Shown here in pieces: positions 11,757 through 23,530 of a DNA stretch of 64,000 nucleotides. Source of the stretch: Epiperipatus broadwayi (taxonomy: Eukaryota > Onychophora > Udeonychophora > Euonychophora > Peripatidae); contig JAQFVV010006426.1 of the NCBI GenBank assembly GCA_028023455.1, forward strand, positions 1,552,001-1,616,000, read 5' to 3'. The notes beneath the pieces were generated by a model. It had not been told where the DNA came from. It was given only the letters and a program-made list of their open reading frames with translations, and ran no database searches. Made by a program: the position numbers and the translations under genes. Position 1 is the first letter of the stretch. Each line of letters opens with the position of its first letter.

Positions 11757-12308
11757 TTCGTCGGGCTGAGGTAAAGACCAGCCCGACATTTTTATAAACC
11801 ATAACAAACTTAACTTTCATCTAAATTGACACGCATTCAGTGCATCACTTATTGTAATGCAGGGTCTACTACTTCACAAATGGCTGACATATTAGTTATA
11901 ATAATTCCCAATTTATATAGGTTTTGTATTTATTAAATCATCATGAATAATTCCAGAAAATTACATTTCTTTGGGAGTCACCAATGTTCTTTAGTAAATG
12001 TTGATAATGTAGGGCCGAGTTAGAAATCTATTTAAATCTCATCATAATCGTTTATACATTATACATATGTTACATTTTAGAGACGCGATGACCCATTCTG
12101 CTGTGAAATTTCCGGATTCTTCAGAGTTGAAATTAACCCCAGTCGTCCTACACAAGCGGGCATAATGGGTGCTCCTGTAGGACTTGACAACATCATGCAG
12201 CCAGCCAGCAAAACTGCGACAAGGACCACTTGTCCCTGGTTATGCTTATGTGACACCTTACTTCATCGGGCCGAGGCAGAGACCAGCCCGACATTCTTAT
12301 AAACCCAT
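11757..12308. repeat. Two 45-bp hairpin repeats in the LTR
   Basis: A perfect 9-bp stem GTCGGGCTG/CAGCCCGAC with a 10-nt loop lies at about 11,759-11,786. A diverged second copy (TCGGGCCGAGG...CAGCCCGAC) lies at about 12,266-12,293. Each is followed by ATTTTTATAAACC or ATTCTTATAAACC, a TATA-like sequence. Confidence 0.6.
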
Positions 12309-12624
12309 TCGTGGCATAGCAGTTTCGATATACTGCCATTCCATATCGCCTTTCTAAAGCGTACCATATGTTCCTTTACTCAATTCTATTTTTCTATATA
12401 TCACTCCGCCTCTGCATTATCTTCGTAATTTACTCTCAAATAAATGTTTGTCTTTAATCATAAAATAAATATTTTAATTAAATAAATATATGTCCGCCAC
12501 TACTCTTAAATCTTACTTTAGACTCTTGCATTGCAAAGGTATAAATTCCCCAAGGCATGCATTAGAAATACTTATTCGAGAATTTTAGGTAGCTAGATTA
12601 AGCCTTCAAATAACTTAATTTCCC

Positions 12625-12781
12625 TTGTAAACATTACAGTATTGAAAATACCGCTACTGAGTCCTCAAGATAAAATAATGTCTAAACAAATAAATGTATT
12701 CCTTTTGTAAACATTACAGTATCGGAAATACCGGTATTGAAGTCCTCAATGTAAAGTAATGTCGAAATAAATAAATGTATT
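12625..12781. repeat. Tandem duplication of about 78 bp inside the LTR
   Basis: Two adjacent units share TTGTAAACATTACAGTAT, AAATACCG and AATAAATGTATT, with scattered substitutions between them. Confidence 0.7.
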
Positions 12782-13243
12782 CTTTAAAATATAATCATGT
12801 CGCAAATCCTGCTTCTGAAGCTTTGAATCCATAAAGTATTATTAGTAAATGATTGTTTTATTAAAATGTATTAATAAATAATTTTAAACTACACATCTGC
12901 AGCTACATTTCATTTATTCGATACCCATTCTATATATTTCCTCGATTATGTAAATATGAATGTTTAATTAATATTAGTTTGATTATTGGCTAACTTGAGA
13001 AAAAAATTATGAACCTCTTGCATATCCCTGACCACCGTGCCTAAGGAAATATTTACTAATGTAGCATCAGATGCGTTCTTTTGTGGATAGCATTGTGGAA
13101 CCAATAAACTATGTTCGAACTCAGTATCACAGGTGGCTTCGCTACTCGATGATGTTGCTGTTCTGTATGCTGGTCGAATTCTGCACTATGTTTACGAGTC
13201 ACACATTTTCTGACTGTTACATAGTTAAATTTTTTTTTGCATT

Positions 13244-13261
13244 TGGCGCCCAACATGGGGC
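13244..13261 (+). other. tRNA-Lys1,2-type primer binding site
   Basis: TGGCGCCCAACATGGGGC differs at one base from the classical complement of the tRNA-Lys1,2 3' end. This is the clearest primer binding site in the window and fixes the plus orientation of the inserted element. Confidence 0.75.
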
Positions 13262-13633
13262 TTTCGATACAAAAAACCCATATATACCCTGAGCAAAATA
13301 TAACGCATATAAATTTCTTTTAGCATTGTTACTCGAGTTGGCTAATTATTCTATATATATATGATTTTAAAATAACGAAAAAAAAAATCAAGTGAAATAA
13401 TGTGGGTCGAGTAAATGAAAGGACAGCAGGCATAATAACAAATTTAAGGAAAGCAGGGATGTGTGTGTAAGTTAAGAAGGAACAAAAATACTCGGATCTA
13501 ATGAAATATTTTTTTTATATAGATATGTCAAAAAAAGTAATCAGTCACTAAATGAGAAAGCAGGTAGCATTGAATAATTTATTAAAACACCGTTATATAT
13601 ATATATAACATAGACAGCAGAAGCTTGTTATAT

Positions 13634-14012
13634 CATATATGGTTTAAAGGTTTAATTAAAATTTACTTCCAAAATGTCTCACCTTATAAGATGAAATTGG
13701 GGATAAATCAAAATCCATAGGGACTAGTGAAGGGCTCAGTTAGCAGACCATTAAAGGGGAGATAATACATGAGAGATGTTTTGTGTGAACTCCAGAAGTC
13801 AGGTATGTAAGTGGGATATAAAAGGAGAATCAGGGTAGTGAAAGATAAGAAACTACAGTGGTCCTAATGAACAGACCTATGATACCCAACATTGAAAGAG
13901 TGCTTTACTGATGTATGTAAAAATTATGTCTGTAATTGAACATTGTTCGAAATTAGACTAATATTTTAACTCATGCAATCCATCTAAATTTCTCATTTTA
14001 TTGATGCATACA
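13634..14012 (+). repeat. Mag-type 5' LTR, second part
   Basis: It aligns with 16,167-16,448 and then, across the second insertion, with 26,830-26,914. Shared blocks include GTTAGCAGACCAT, GGGATATAAAAGGAGAAT (TATA-like), ACTACAGTGG and the end TTGATGCATACA. Confidence 0.8.
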
Positions 14013-14021
14013 TGTCAAAAC

Positions 14022-14041
14022 TGGCACAATCAGACAGGATC
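14022..14041 (+). other. Mag-type primer binding site
   Basis: TGGCACAATCAGACAGGATC lies 9 nt after the LTR end and resembles Gypsy-type sites of the form TGGCGCAGTCGGTAGGAT. It differs from the Lys-type sites of the younger elements. Confidence 0.5.
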
Positions 14042-14137
14042 ACTGTTAGACAGATAATGGGAATAGGAAACATATGTCAGACTTCAGTATTAAACCAAAA
14101 AAAGGAACCTGACCAGAGATAAATTCATGTTTTAAAA

Positions 14138-14870
14138 ATGGCTGCCAACATACAATTGCAAATAGCAAGCTTCGATGTTGAAAATCTGGGCAACTAGCCA
14201 TTATATGTAAAATTAGTAGACAAACATTTTCTGATAAATAGAATCAAACAAAATCATATAAAAATAGCTACTCTTTTGGGTTTTGAAGGGATCAAAGTAT
14301 TGGAAATAGCCAACCATTTGTGTGAACCTGATGAGCCTGAAACCTTACCATATAATGAGGTAGTTGTGAAATTAATTGCATCGTTTGCCCTCTACCATCA
14401 AAACATCGCAAGATTACATTTTGCATTATGATGACAGGAAAAAAGTGAAATGGTTAAAGAATATGATGCGGGTTTATGCAAATTAGTAAAAAATTGTGCT
14501 TACAGCCAGTTCTTAGAAAAAGCACTCTTTGAGCAATTGTTACTAGGATTATACAAAACAAAATTCATGAACAGTTACTAGTGGCTTCGATCATAACATA
14601 TAAGGAAGCAATAAAAAAATGGCACATGAATTAGTTATCAACCAAATGAAAAAATATATAAACAACACATTGCAGCATATAGAGTATCAGTCAATCCAGA
14701 AAATAGTCAAACAGGAAGGAAAAGGCAGTTGCCAGAAAGATTATAGGTGCAATCATGAATGTTACCATAAAAAAACCAGGGCATCTTGAGCGAAGTTGTA
14801 ATCAATCCCAAAGTAAACCATCAAGCCATGGATTACAAAAACCTCTGGTGAAAGATTTTGACCAATTAAC
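14138..14870 (+). pseudogene. gag: Mag-type gag remnant with zinc knuckle
   Basis: From the ATG at 14,138 (MAANIQLQIASF) the frame reads through capsid-like sequence with NRIKQNHIKIATLLGF, LCEPDEPETLPYNEVV and VKEYDAGLCKLVKNC. These correspond to the conserved Mag/SURL-type gag landmarks (ANRI...ALL, P..P....Y.E, EY...L..L...C). Several stops interrupt it. A CCHC knuckle (C-x3-C...PGHLERSCN, near 14,750-14,805) is broken by a one-base frame change. Gag packages element RNA in cytoplasmic particles; this copy cannot encode it. Confidence 0.75.
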
Positions 14871-14899
14871 TTTAAGAAATCAATCCCAAGAAATGTAAG

Positions 14900-15410
14900 T
14901 CATAAAAACTTTATAGAGTACAAAATCTGAAATTAAACAAACATTATACATAGAAGGAAAGCATTTCAAAATGAAAATAGACAATGGTTTGGTAGACTTT
15001 TTTATATTTTTAAGAGATTGGGAGAACATTAGTAAAGAAAGCAGATTTTATAAAAAAATCAAGAGGACTGAAGTTTGTGCTAAAGATGTAAATGAAAATA
15101 AGATTGAGATTATCGGAAGAGTTTTGGTGAGATTAAAATTAAATAGGAACAGCAGAGTGCTACTTTTATATATAGTGCATAACCAAATAAACCCACTAAT
15201 TGGTAGAAACTGGTTCTGCCCACTGGCAATGATCAAGGTGATAAAAAATGTATATCGGAAAAGAAATACAAAGTAAAGTCCTACTTCAATTTAGTACAAA
15301 GTTGGGTCAAATAGAAATGACTGGTGCAGTTAGAGTTAAAAGATCACTGGACACCTGTAACATGCAAAATCCAGAAAGTACCCTATGCACAGCGAAGCTA
15401 GGTGGATGAA
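14900..15410 (+). pseudogene. pol: Mag-type protease and start of reverse transcriptase
   Basis: The frame 14,971-15,276 contains KMKIDNG where a retroviral-type aspartic protease has D-T/S-G, so the catalytic triplet is altered, and ends near PLIGRNWF, the usual protease C-terminal block. After a frame change, 15,325-15,410 reads TPVTCKIQKVPYAQRS, matching the conserved entry into Gypsy reverse transcriptase (PVF.KARPVPYALR). The sequence then jumps past the polymerase, RNase H and most of integrase, which are deleted. Confidence 0.7.
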
Positions 15411-15973
15411 GCATCTGAAGCAAATAATGTGAGTTAGCAGTGTTTGGATAAAAACAAAGGAGAACCAGTTGTGAAAGTTAAGAGTTGCAGAAGTGAAAAT
15501 GCTTCCAAATCTAAAAATCTGACAAGCAAACTTGGGAAAAAAATTTGTTAACTTTTGACAAAATTAAGAAAGAAAGAATTCATGAGCAGCCATGACAACA
15601 GGAAAGACAATTACATGAAGCAGCTTAATGAAATTATCAGGAGTGGCTTTGACAGAAAGAAATTAAAAAAAAGCAGATAGAAGAAGCTATAAGATTACAG
15701 ACTGAGCATGAGAAGATTATCTTTGGTGAGAAAGTGTAAATTATAGATTGTCTGTGGTAAATCTGAAAAAAGACAAGACAAAGTAATCAGCATAACTTCA
15801 AAGAATATTGTGACAGTGAAAATAGAAAATGAGATGATATACAAAAGACATGTAAACCACTTTCTCTACAGGAGTTGTCCGAGCTGGAAAGGAAGATACC
15901 ATGACCCAAAACAATGAGACCAAATCAAAAGAGACTTTGTGAAATAACTGATACTTCTGGAGTGGGAGGAGGA
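15411..15973 (+). pseudogene. Remnant of integrase C-terminal region
   Basis: A reading frame near 15,806-15,865 gives IVTVKIENEMIYKRHVNHF. This matches the end of Gypsy/Mag integrase, where a short beta-rich segment is followed by a W/KRHVDQL block. Charged sequence upstream (15,540-15,730) is not assignable. The 3' LTR begins directly after. Confidence 0.55.
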
Positions 15974-16448
15974 GTGTGGTATCACAGACAAGTTGGTTTA
16001 AAATTGTTTCAAATTTATTATGTAAATGATATTGTAAAATTAGATAGATTCAGAAATAGATATAGAATTGTATGACTAAATAATATTAGAAGTGTATAAC
16101 TAAATAATATTGGAATTATCTAAATAATTATCTAATGTAATGATGTAATGTAGAAAATAACCATATATCATTTGAAGGTTTAAGTAAAATTTATTTTCAA
16201 AGTGCCTCACCTTAGAAGGTAAAATTGGTGATAAATCAAAACCCATAGTGACTAGATAAAGGTTTAGTTAGCAGACCATATAAGGAAAGATATTTATGGA
16301 ATAAGAGATGTTTTGTTTCAACTCCAGAAGTGGGATATAAAAGGAGAATTGGGGTAGTAAAAAATAAAAGACTACAGTGGCTCTAATAAGCAGACCTATG
16401 ACCTAACTTTAAAAAAGTGCTTTACCAACATATGTAACAATTATATAT
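15974..16448 (+). repeat. Mag-type 3' LTR, first part
   Basis: It starts TGTGGTATCACAGACAAG and aligns with both parts of the 5' LTR. It contains TGGGATATAAAAGGAGAATT and stops at ATAT next to the inserted large LTR element. Confidence 0.8.
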
Positions 16449-19400
16449 TGTAACACACAAGTTTGTACATTCGCGTAACAGAATTCAGAATCCAAGCAAA
16501 AGAGACCGAAGCTGACAAAACTAGGACTGTGACATCCCAAGTCTGACCACACTTCAACTTGTAAGCCAGTACTCCAAGACTCAAGACCCTACGAATGACC
16601 ACCTTGAAATTACACGTAGCATACCTTTTTATTTGCGGCCGACATAGGTCAAAGAGAAACAATGAGACACATAATTAAATTACAAATTGATCATATCTAA
16701 CAAATAGCTAACTTAATGGAGACCTTTAATAATGCATATTCTATAGCATAATAATGATGAGAATTGGATTGAATAATGAAACTGAGAGTGGATTAGGTTA
16801 ATTTACTGAAGTTTAATTTCTTCAATAATAAGATTTATCTAACATATATATATATATTACAAATTTTAAACATGTAAAATGCATGCAGGCATTTAATAGC
16901 TGAAGAGTTTGGACAAGTTCTTTGATAAGATTAAGAAATAAATTTACATTTAAGTAAGATGAATGCAGCAGTTATTCATCTTACAACTTGTATACAATTA
17001 TTTTACGGATTTACATATGATAAATGCATGCAGGCATTTAAATAAATAGCTTATCACTATGCCATGTCTATAGTGTAACATATGCAGACTCCTCTTAATG
17101 TGTGGCTGAATACAGACAATTAAACTAAACCTTGGTCAACACTTATGGTAGACATTTCTCGTCTGTTTATATTTATTTATTTAGCCTAAATAAAGCTGCA
17201 ATAACTTAGATTGACTGGACTTTTAAGAATATCTCAGACAATTGCTGAAAGAAACTAAAATAGGGAGGTAGAGTTGGCTACTCTGGATGTACTAATGCAC
17301 TATAGCACCAGCAATACAATAATAAAGTTGCTCTGTGGATGGATTGGTAGATCAAGGGTTTCTGCGACAAACACCGGTACCCTGAAAACTAATCATTAAG
17401 CTGCATGAAAAGGAACGAATAGTTCAGAAAGGTGGGGGACTTACATGCTAACCTGGCCTTAAACTCAGGCTTCGCGACTGCTCTACCCTATGAGAGGAAG
17501 ATGTGCTGGCTTAACCGCTTCTACATCTTGTTTACGTGGCAGCAAAATGATAAAAATATTAAATTGAATGAATCACATCCGCCAAGCAATGCATTTGTAA
17601 AATTTATATTCTATAGGAAGATGTGCTGGCTTAACCGAGGCTACATCTTATTTATGTGGCAGCAAAATGAGAAAAATATTAAATTGAATGAATCACATCT
17701 GCCAAGCAAAGCATTTGTAAAATTTATATTCTATAGGCAAGAACAATAGCTTATTAGCTTAATCAAATAGAAGCCAACTCTTAGGTAGTATGATATAATA
17801 TATGCTTTAGATGGGAATAATTACAGATAATCTTTGCTGTTCCAGCTAATTCTAATTTGTTATTGATCAAACGACAAGTATTTAAAAGGAGGGAAAAATA
17901 TATTTGATGGGGTTTACTAAATAATTTAAATAGCAAATATACTTATAAATATTTATAAAGGTTAGTCGATTTCTTAGTATTTAAAATTTAAACCTCACTA
18001 AAATAAGCCACATTGCAAAAATTTACAATTAAACAATTATCAAAAAATATTAAATAATAACGAGTGAGTCATTACTATTTTCTTCAGAGGGTTTCGAAAC
18101 AGCGCACAGAAATAAGATTATAAATAATTATGTGAAGAGGTTTTAATTAATCTCTTCCTAAAATATTAAAATTTAGTATTCGCTGTTTTGAAGTGTCAGC
18201 ATATCATAAAATAAATATAACAAATATTAAAAACAATGTGAAAAAAAAAACTAGAGACATGACTGCAGTGATAGTTTAAAGTAGAAACATTAATTAATTT
18301 CTTAAGGAGATTTTAAAAGCAAGTGAATCATTTTTAAAACAATAAAAGAAAAGCTTTAACATTAAAAATATTGTGTGGTTAGTTAGCTAACTAGAATTTA
18401 AAAGGTAGTTTGAAATTATACATAAAATATACAGAAAATAGACAGAGCTCTGCAGTTTAAAGTGATTTACCGGTATTATTAGGTGCTTGAGCTTGGTGAG
18501 TTTCCTGGGTGGCTTACGGCATGCTCTTCTTTTACGGGTGGTCTGTAGATATTATAGCAGCATTCTTTTTTTCAGTTAGATGGTATAATGGCATTCTTAA
18601 TTTTAAATGGTGTCGGATGGAAATGAACCCGTCAACTTCTTACGGAGTGACAGCTAAGACAGCCAAACTAGCTGGACATCTCAGTTTAAAACTAGATTTG
18701 ATTTTTTTAAATCAAAATGTGCTTCAAAATCTGCTTTCAAATATGCTGATAAGTTTCTGAGGTGTTATAACTTTGACTTAATTCCATTTTAATTTAATTC
18801 TAAAAAACAAGTAGTAATTTTGATCTTAAATATTTGATAAACTATTTTGCCATAAACAATTTTAATCCAAAAATAACTTAAAGGTTTATATCTGACGCAA
18901 TTTCTATTAGCCAGATTTTAAAATGACCTTTTAATTTGACTAAAGGTAGGTGCGGTCATTAATTAAATACTTGTTTACGATAAAATCTGTTTCTAACCAA
19001 CTTTTACTTCTAGGAAAAAAAAATAACAATTTTTAAAGAAGCCTTCTCAGCACACTTGAAAGAAAACCTTTTTAACATTTTTAAATAAACATTTTAATGT
19101 TTTTAAATCACGCCACTCCTATATACATTACACATATAGGTTGGATTTTATATCTACTTACGAATTAAAATAATAAATTTATTAATAAATTGAACCTTAT
19201 CATTATTTAACATAATAAACGTATTTTATTAAAATAAACATGATATTAATAATAATATGCTATAATTCTATCAAACATATCTAATTATAGTGTTGTTTCG
19301 TATGTAAACATATAATGCTGTTCAGACAGCCATGACAGCAAATTGTAGTTTTATTTTACATATTATAGCTTAAATGAGATTCAAATCTAACACAGACGAA

Positions 19401-19453
19401 TGGGCTACTAGATTGATGATGAAATGGCAAGGGATTAGGAGGTTCCCGTTTCA
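16449..19453 (-). repeat. 3' LTR of the large element (left copy)
   Basis: Nearly collinear with 23,531-26,829. Differences include a 120-bp tandem duplication at 17,495-17,736 that the other copy lacks. The apparent 105-codon frame at 17,432-17,749 is this duplication, not a gene. Many differences from the other LTR are C/T or G/A at CpG sites. Confidence 0.85.
17495..17736. repeat. 120-bp tandem duplication in left LTR
   Basis: AGGAAGATGTGCTGGCTTAA starts at 17,495 and again at 17,615. The right LTR has one copy (about 24,570). Confidence 0.85.
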
Positions 19454-19872
19454 TATCCGTCAACTTGTAAAAAAAAACAATAAAAAATGACTTTGCTTAA
19501 GTGTAATTATTTGGGATTTATAATCATGAACTTCTATTATTATTTTTTTATTTATATATCCAAATGACCTGTTTAACTGAGCACAAAAAAAACTTATTTA
19601 CTTATTTATTATATAGCTTACATAAACTCTACACTCACAATCACCCATGCACACTAAAATAGTGGCAATTTGCAAAATATATATATAATAACACAAATAA
19701 TAAAATATGAATTCTTCAATATTATAATGTACACTGTTATATCCGATTGGAATATCTGTCATGGTTAGAAAGGGGTAACGATGTTAGTTTTTTTATATAT
19801 ATATATAAAATAATGTTTGGGGAGGGGCAGATTCTTCATCAAACTACTATAACTTTAAGTTGGATCTGTAGG

Positions 19873-20790
19873 TTATTTCACAATTTGCTCTTCCATGCTG
19901 GGATTAAAGTAATATTCCAACAGATCATCATCATCATCGGAAGTATCGCCTGATTCCTGATAATCTCTTAAGCTTAAAGGTGGTTGTTCTTGGTCCATTC
20001 TTAAGCTTTGGGCAAATTCACTCCCTTCATAGGGAATCTCATTACTTAGTTCCAAATCATATTTCTCCAATTTTGAATCTCTCTTTGCCTTTTTAAATGC
20101 TGGTTCCCATTCTATACTTGATATAGTAAGACTACAATTTTTATTGCTTGTTCTGCACAGATCCTCTGAATCTCTCCTTTTACTTACTCCACCTTCATCT
20201 ATTGTAACCTGTGTAAGTCACACACATCCCTCCTGTTTCAGGTTCTCTTCCTCTGAGGCAATGCATGCTTCCCTACATGCTGGATCTTGAATCGGCATGC
20301 GTGATTCTATCTTCTTGAATTTAAGTTGCTCTTGGTAGAGACATATTATGCCCTTCTAATAATCAAGATGACCCTGATGCTGACTCAAAAAGTCATTTCC
20401 TATCACTAAGTCATGTATTAAATTAGCCATGACCAAAAACGCATGGCCAATAGTCATTTGGCACCACACTAATTTTAGCCACACTTGTCTTCTCTGTGTT
20501 TTCATCTTCTTGCCATCAGCTAGAGTTACATCAATTTGCTTGATTGGTAAAGTTGGTATTCCTGGTATTTGCTCTTTCGCCTCTGTCAACCATCTTTTGG
20601 ACACAAACAACACTTGGCTACCCGTATCTAATAATGCATTTCCTTCCACTTTAACTATTTTAATCTGCACAATGAAACATGGCTCAAGTGGAACCCCTGG
20701 ACTGGTTTCATCTGCTTCAATAATTCCTGACATTATTAACTCTGGAGTTGCTGTGTTCCTTGCTGCATCCCCTGGACTCCGGTAGAAGGA
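19873..20790 (-). pseudogene. pro: Retroviral-type aspartic protease and acidic tail of the large element
   Basis: The reading frame opens about 20,790 and runs to a stop at 20,356. It carries LLDTGSQVLFVSKRWL, the D-T-G catalytic motif of retropepsins, and ends near LVIGNDFLSQH, the conserved protease C-terminal block (IIG.DFL). The same frame, after stops, resumes to 20,070-19,873 with an acidic segment (SGDTSDDDDDLLEYYF) and ends. The frame is -1 relative to gag, as in elements that make gag-pro by ribosomal frameshifting, although simple decay cannot be excluded. The protease would cleave the gag polyprotein in particles. No polymerase follows. Confidence 0.75.
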
Positions 20791-20795
20791 ACTGA

Positions 20796-22400
20796 CTAAC
20801 GGGGTCCCCTGTAGTTTAATGGCATTTTGTTCCTGTATGGCTCTTTAATCCTGGTCTGATGATTTGATTCCCATCTTGTAGGTCTGGAGTAGAGTTGGTC
20901 ACCAGTCACCATTGTGTGACATCTAGTAGGCTCAATCCGATGCATTTTCTCCGGTGTTTCCTTGGGACTTGGTGTAAAATTGATGGTGTTTAGGAAACTG
21001 GCCATGTTTTCTATTGTTCGAATCTGGCATCCCATCATCAATTGCTGCACTCTCTCAGGCATGTTTTGCTGGATTATATGGATCTGCTGAGCATCTGTAA
21101 ATGGGAAAGCTGTCAGGGATCTAAGGGAAGCTATTTCTCTCAGAAAAAAGTGGGTTTCCTTCACCTCCAACCCATAGGCCTCTCTAAGTATGGTATGATA
21201 AATTCCCTCCTGGCGTTCCTCACTCCAGAACATTTTCTGTATCGCATATACATATTGCTCAAAGTTCTGTGGTTTATCACCACAACAGTCCCAACAAGAT
21301 TTTGCATATCCATGCAAATAATGAATAGCCAAAGCTACTTGGTCAGCCATTTGGACCTTTTGAAATCGGAAGAGTTCCCTTAAGCTTTCTAAGTGGACTT
21401 TTGGGTTTTCTCCCACTTCTCCCTTAAAAGACTTTACTTGGATAAATTTAGCCGAGCCCATGGGTGTTTTGAGTGAAGATATCACTGGTTCATATATAGT
21501 TGGTTCTTCTGCTCTGTGTGCTAATTCTAGATCATTCCTGCCTGGGATGTCTCTGTTACTATCCATATTGATTTTCCTTTCTCCTACACTAGGAGTATCT
21601 CTGACATTCTCTGTAGCCCTGCTAAAACCTTGTTCAACTTCTGTTCTGCCCTGGTTATAGGCCTAAGAACCAGCAGCTAAACTACATTCTACTTTCTCCA
21701 TTTTTGCTTGTTTTATTTGTGTCATATCTCTCTTCAACTCCTGAATGGATTCTGAAATGGAATTTTCATCTTGGAGTGCTACCTGACTTTTATATGTTCG
21801 GTGGTTTTCCCTCAATTCAGACATCTCCTCTCTGATCTCTCTGTGTATATCTTAACATTCCTTAATTTTGAGGCTTATATCTGTTCCCATTTTGGAGACT
21901 TTTTCCTCTAGATTTACTTCTTGATGCTCTGTCTGTACTCTGATGGCTGTAATTTGTTCTTTAATCGCCCCTATTTCCTTGCTATTGTCTTCTTGATTTT
22001 TAGCTAACTTCTTCATCAATTCCACCCGAACTTCTTCAGATTTTAGCTGGCAGCTGATTTTTAACTCCTGCAATTTTTTGCATATTCTATCTTCGAACTG
22101 TCTATTTCTTTCTTCCTACTTCTGATCCCTTTCCTCAACCTCCTTTCTATGCTTTTCATCCCTTTCTATTGCTTCCTGTCTATGCTTTTCATCCCTCTCT
22201 ATTGCTTCCTGTCTATGCTTCTCACCCCTTTCTATTGCTTCCTGTCTATGCTTCTCACCCATTTCTATTGCTTCCTGTCTATGCTTCTCACCCATTTTCA
22301 TTATCTCTGTTTTAATTTGTTCACATATTGAACTCATCTCCAGACATTTAGTCTTATCTTCATCTAGTGGACTAGAAGCAGTTTCTTTTTTCTCTTCCAT
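20796..22400 (-). pseudogene. gag: Gag of the large element with long coiled coil
   Basis: One frame runs from the ATG at 22,400 to 20,796, interrupted by in-frame stops (22,116, 21,849 and about 21,665). The first about 100 residues hold five near-identical 11-residue units (GEKHRQEAIER / DEKHRQEAIER), followed by more heptad-like coiled coil (21,852-22,073). The last 257 codons (21,566-20,796) resemble a Gypsy-type capsid: FKGEVGENPKVHLESLRELF, ALAIHYLHGYAKSCWD, FEQYVYAIQKMFW. No zinc knuckle is seen. The three stops mark it as non-functional in this copy, but the frame is otherwise well kept, so the element is fairly young. Confidence 0.75.
22140..22310. repeat. 33-bp coding minisatellite, about 5 units
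   Basis: The plus-strand unit CTTCCTGTCTATGCTTCTCA plus 13 bases recurs with few changes and encodes the 11-residue coiled-coil repeat of gag on the minus strand. Confidence 0.85.
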
Positions 22401-23530
22401 ATTACTACTTTATTCTTTTATTTATCAAATATATTTTATGAAGCTAAATTAATTTACTTGACTTCACTTTTTATAACACGGCAAATAGCTGTACTCCACA
22501 AACGAAAATGACCTGTCCACTTTCCATCCTTTTCATATGCCTAACTCTATTAAAGATGTGTATAAATGATACCGCTATATTTTATTTAAATTCGCTAAGA
22601 TTCACCCATCTTTAAAATCTGACTACAAAATATTTAATAAATGATTAAAACTTACTAAAATAACTAAATCAATAAAGGTAACTCACCATCGTTCTCTTCT
22701 TCCAGCTGCTGTTAAAATAGACTTCAGTTGTTCATGATTATAATATAATTCATTTTACATGTCTGTGCCAGTTTCAAACCTCAAACTTTTGATTTGATCC
22801 TATACATTATTCCTTTCTCATTTTCATCAAATCCAATTCTATTTTTTTTTAAAAAAAAAACCAAATCAAATAGGTCCCCTTTTCTTTTTTACGCATAGAA
22901 CATTTCCTCTCCACCTCTGATGACAAATTTATATGAAGATGACTTATAGCTTGTTTAAATCATCCTCGGGTGCCAGTCACCAATAAGCAGGAAAGATTAC
23001 ACAAAATTTATAAAATATTTAATAAAAAACTTTTTTTTTTTTTTTTACTATGCATTTGCACACACATATATATAATGACCTATTCAGTGCATGGAATTGA
23101 TTGATTGATGTGTCTTCTGATTTAATTACTTATTTACTTTTTTTATTATATTACATCCAGAAAAAATACTCTACATGAATTACAAATATATTTGCGATAA
23201 GTCAAGAGAAACCAACCCGGAAAAAAAATCTTATACATATACATATTTTTTTTTAGTGTTATTTAAAAAGAAAAAAAAACAACACTATATACTTAAATAC
23301 TATACAGGGTATTGCAGGGTGTGGGAATAATTAACAAAGTCCCAACTGATAGTGATCCAAACGCATGGAAAAAATCTATACATAGACATTATTTTGGACA
23401 ATGAGAAATTAATTTAAAATCATTAATTTTGAACAAAGAATTTTATCTCTATACTCATTAATCTCCTCAGGGGTGAAAATAAATTACAAGCCCCACGATT
23501 GTGGCGTACAAACGCAAGAAAAAAATACTA
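22401..23530 (-). other. Leader region of the large element
   Basis: Non-coding. It contains a stretch (about 23,290-23,375) resembling the leader at 3,560-3,625 (CTATACAGGGTATTGCAGGG against CTATACAGGTATTGCAGGG), A/T runs and, at its right end, the primer binding site. Confidence 0.6.
23490..23510 (-). other. Degenerate Lys-type primer binding site of the large element
   Basis: The minus strand reads TGTACGCCACAATCGTGGGGC, resembling TGGCGCCCAACGTGGGGC. It lies 20 nt after the LTR end at 23,531, across the T-rich spacer TAGTATTTTTTTCTTGCGTT. Confidence 0.5.

Larger units (their letters stand above)
10558..13633 (+). mobile_element. LTR plus primer binding site and leader of a second LTR element, inserted in the Mag 5' LTR
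   Basis: The inserted DNA begins TGAAACAG and its LTR appears to end ...CTGTTACA at 13,221. Twenty-two T-rich bases then precede a near-perfect tRNA-Lys1,2 primer binding site at 13,244. An AATAAA lies near 13,105, consistent with the R region. About 370 bp of leader follow, and then the Mag LTR resumes. CAT occurs on both sides of the insertion (10,555-10,557 and 13,634-13,636). Coding region and second LTR are missing, so this is a truncated copy. The LTR termini match in kind those of the 16,449-26,829 element (TGAAAC...TGTTACA), suggesting one family group. Open frames at 13,056-13,292 are LTR shadows. Confidence 0.65.

Noticed and set aside
13056-13292. Overlapping frames on both strands
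   Set aside because: They fall on the LTR end and primer binding site of the inserted element.
17432-17749. 105-codon protein with a 40-residue repeat
   Set aside because: Lies wholly inside the left LTR; the repeat is the 120-bp tandem duplication, absent from the other LTR, with no family resemblance.
20429-21660. Plus-strand frames across the gag-protease region
   Set aside because: Shadows of the minus-strand gag and protease frames, which carry the recognisable motifs.
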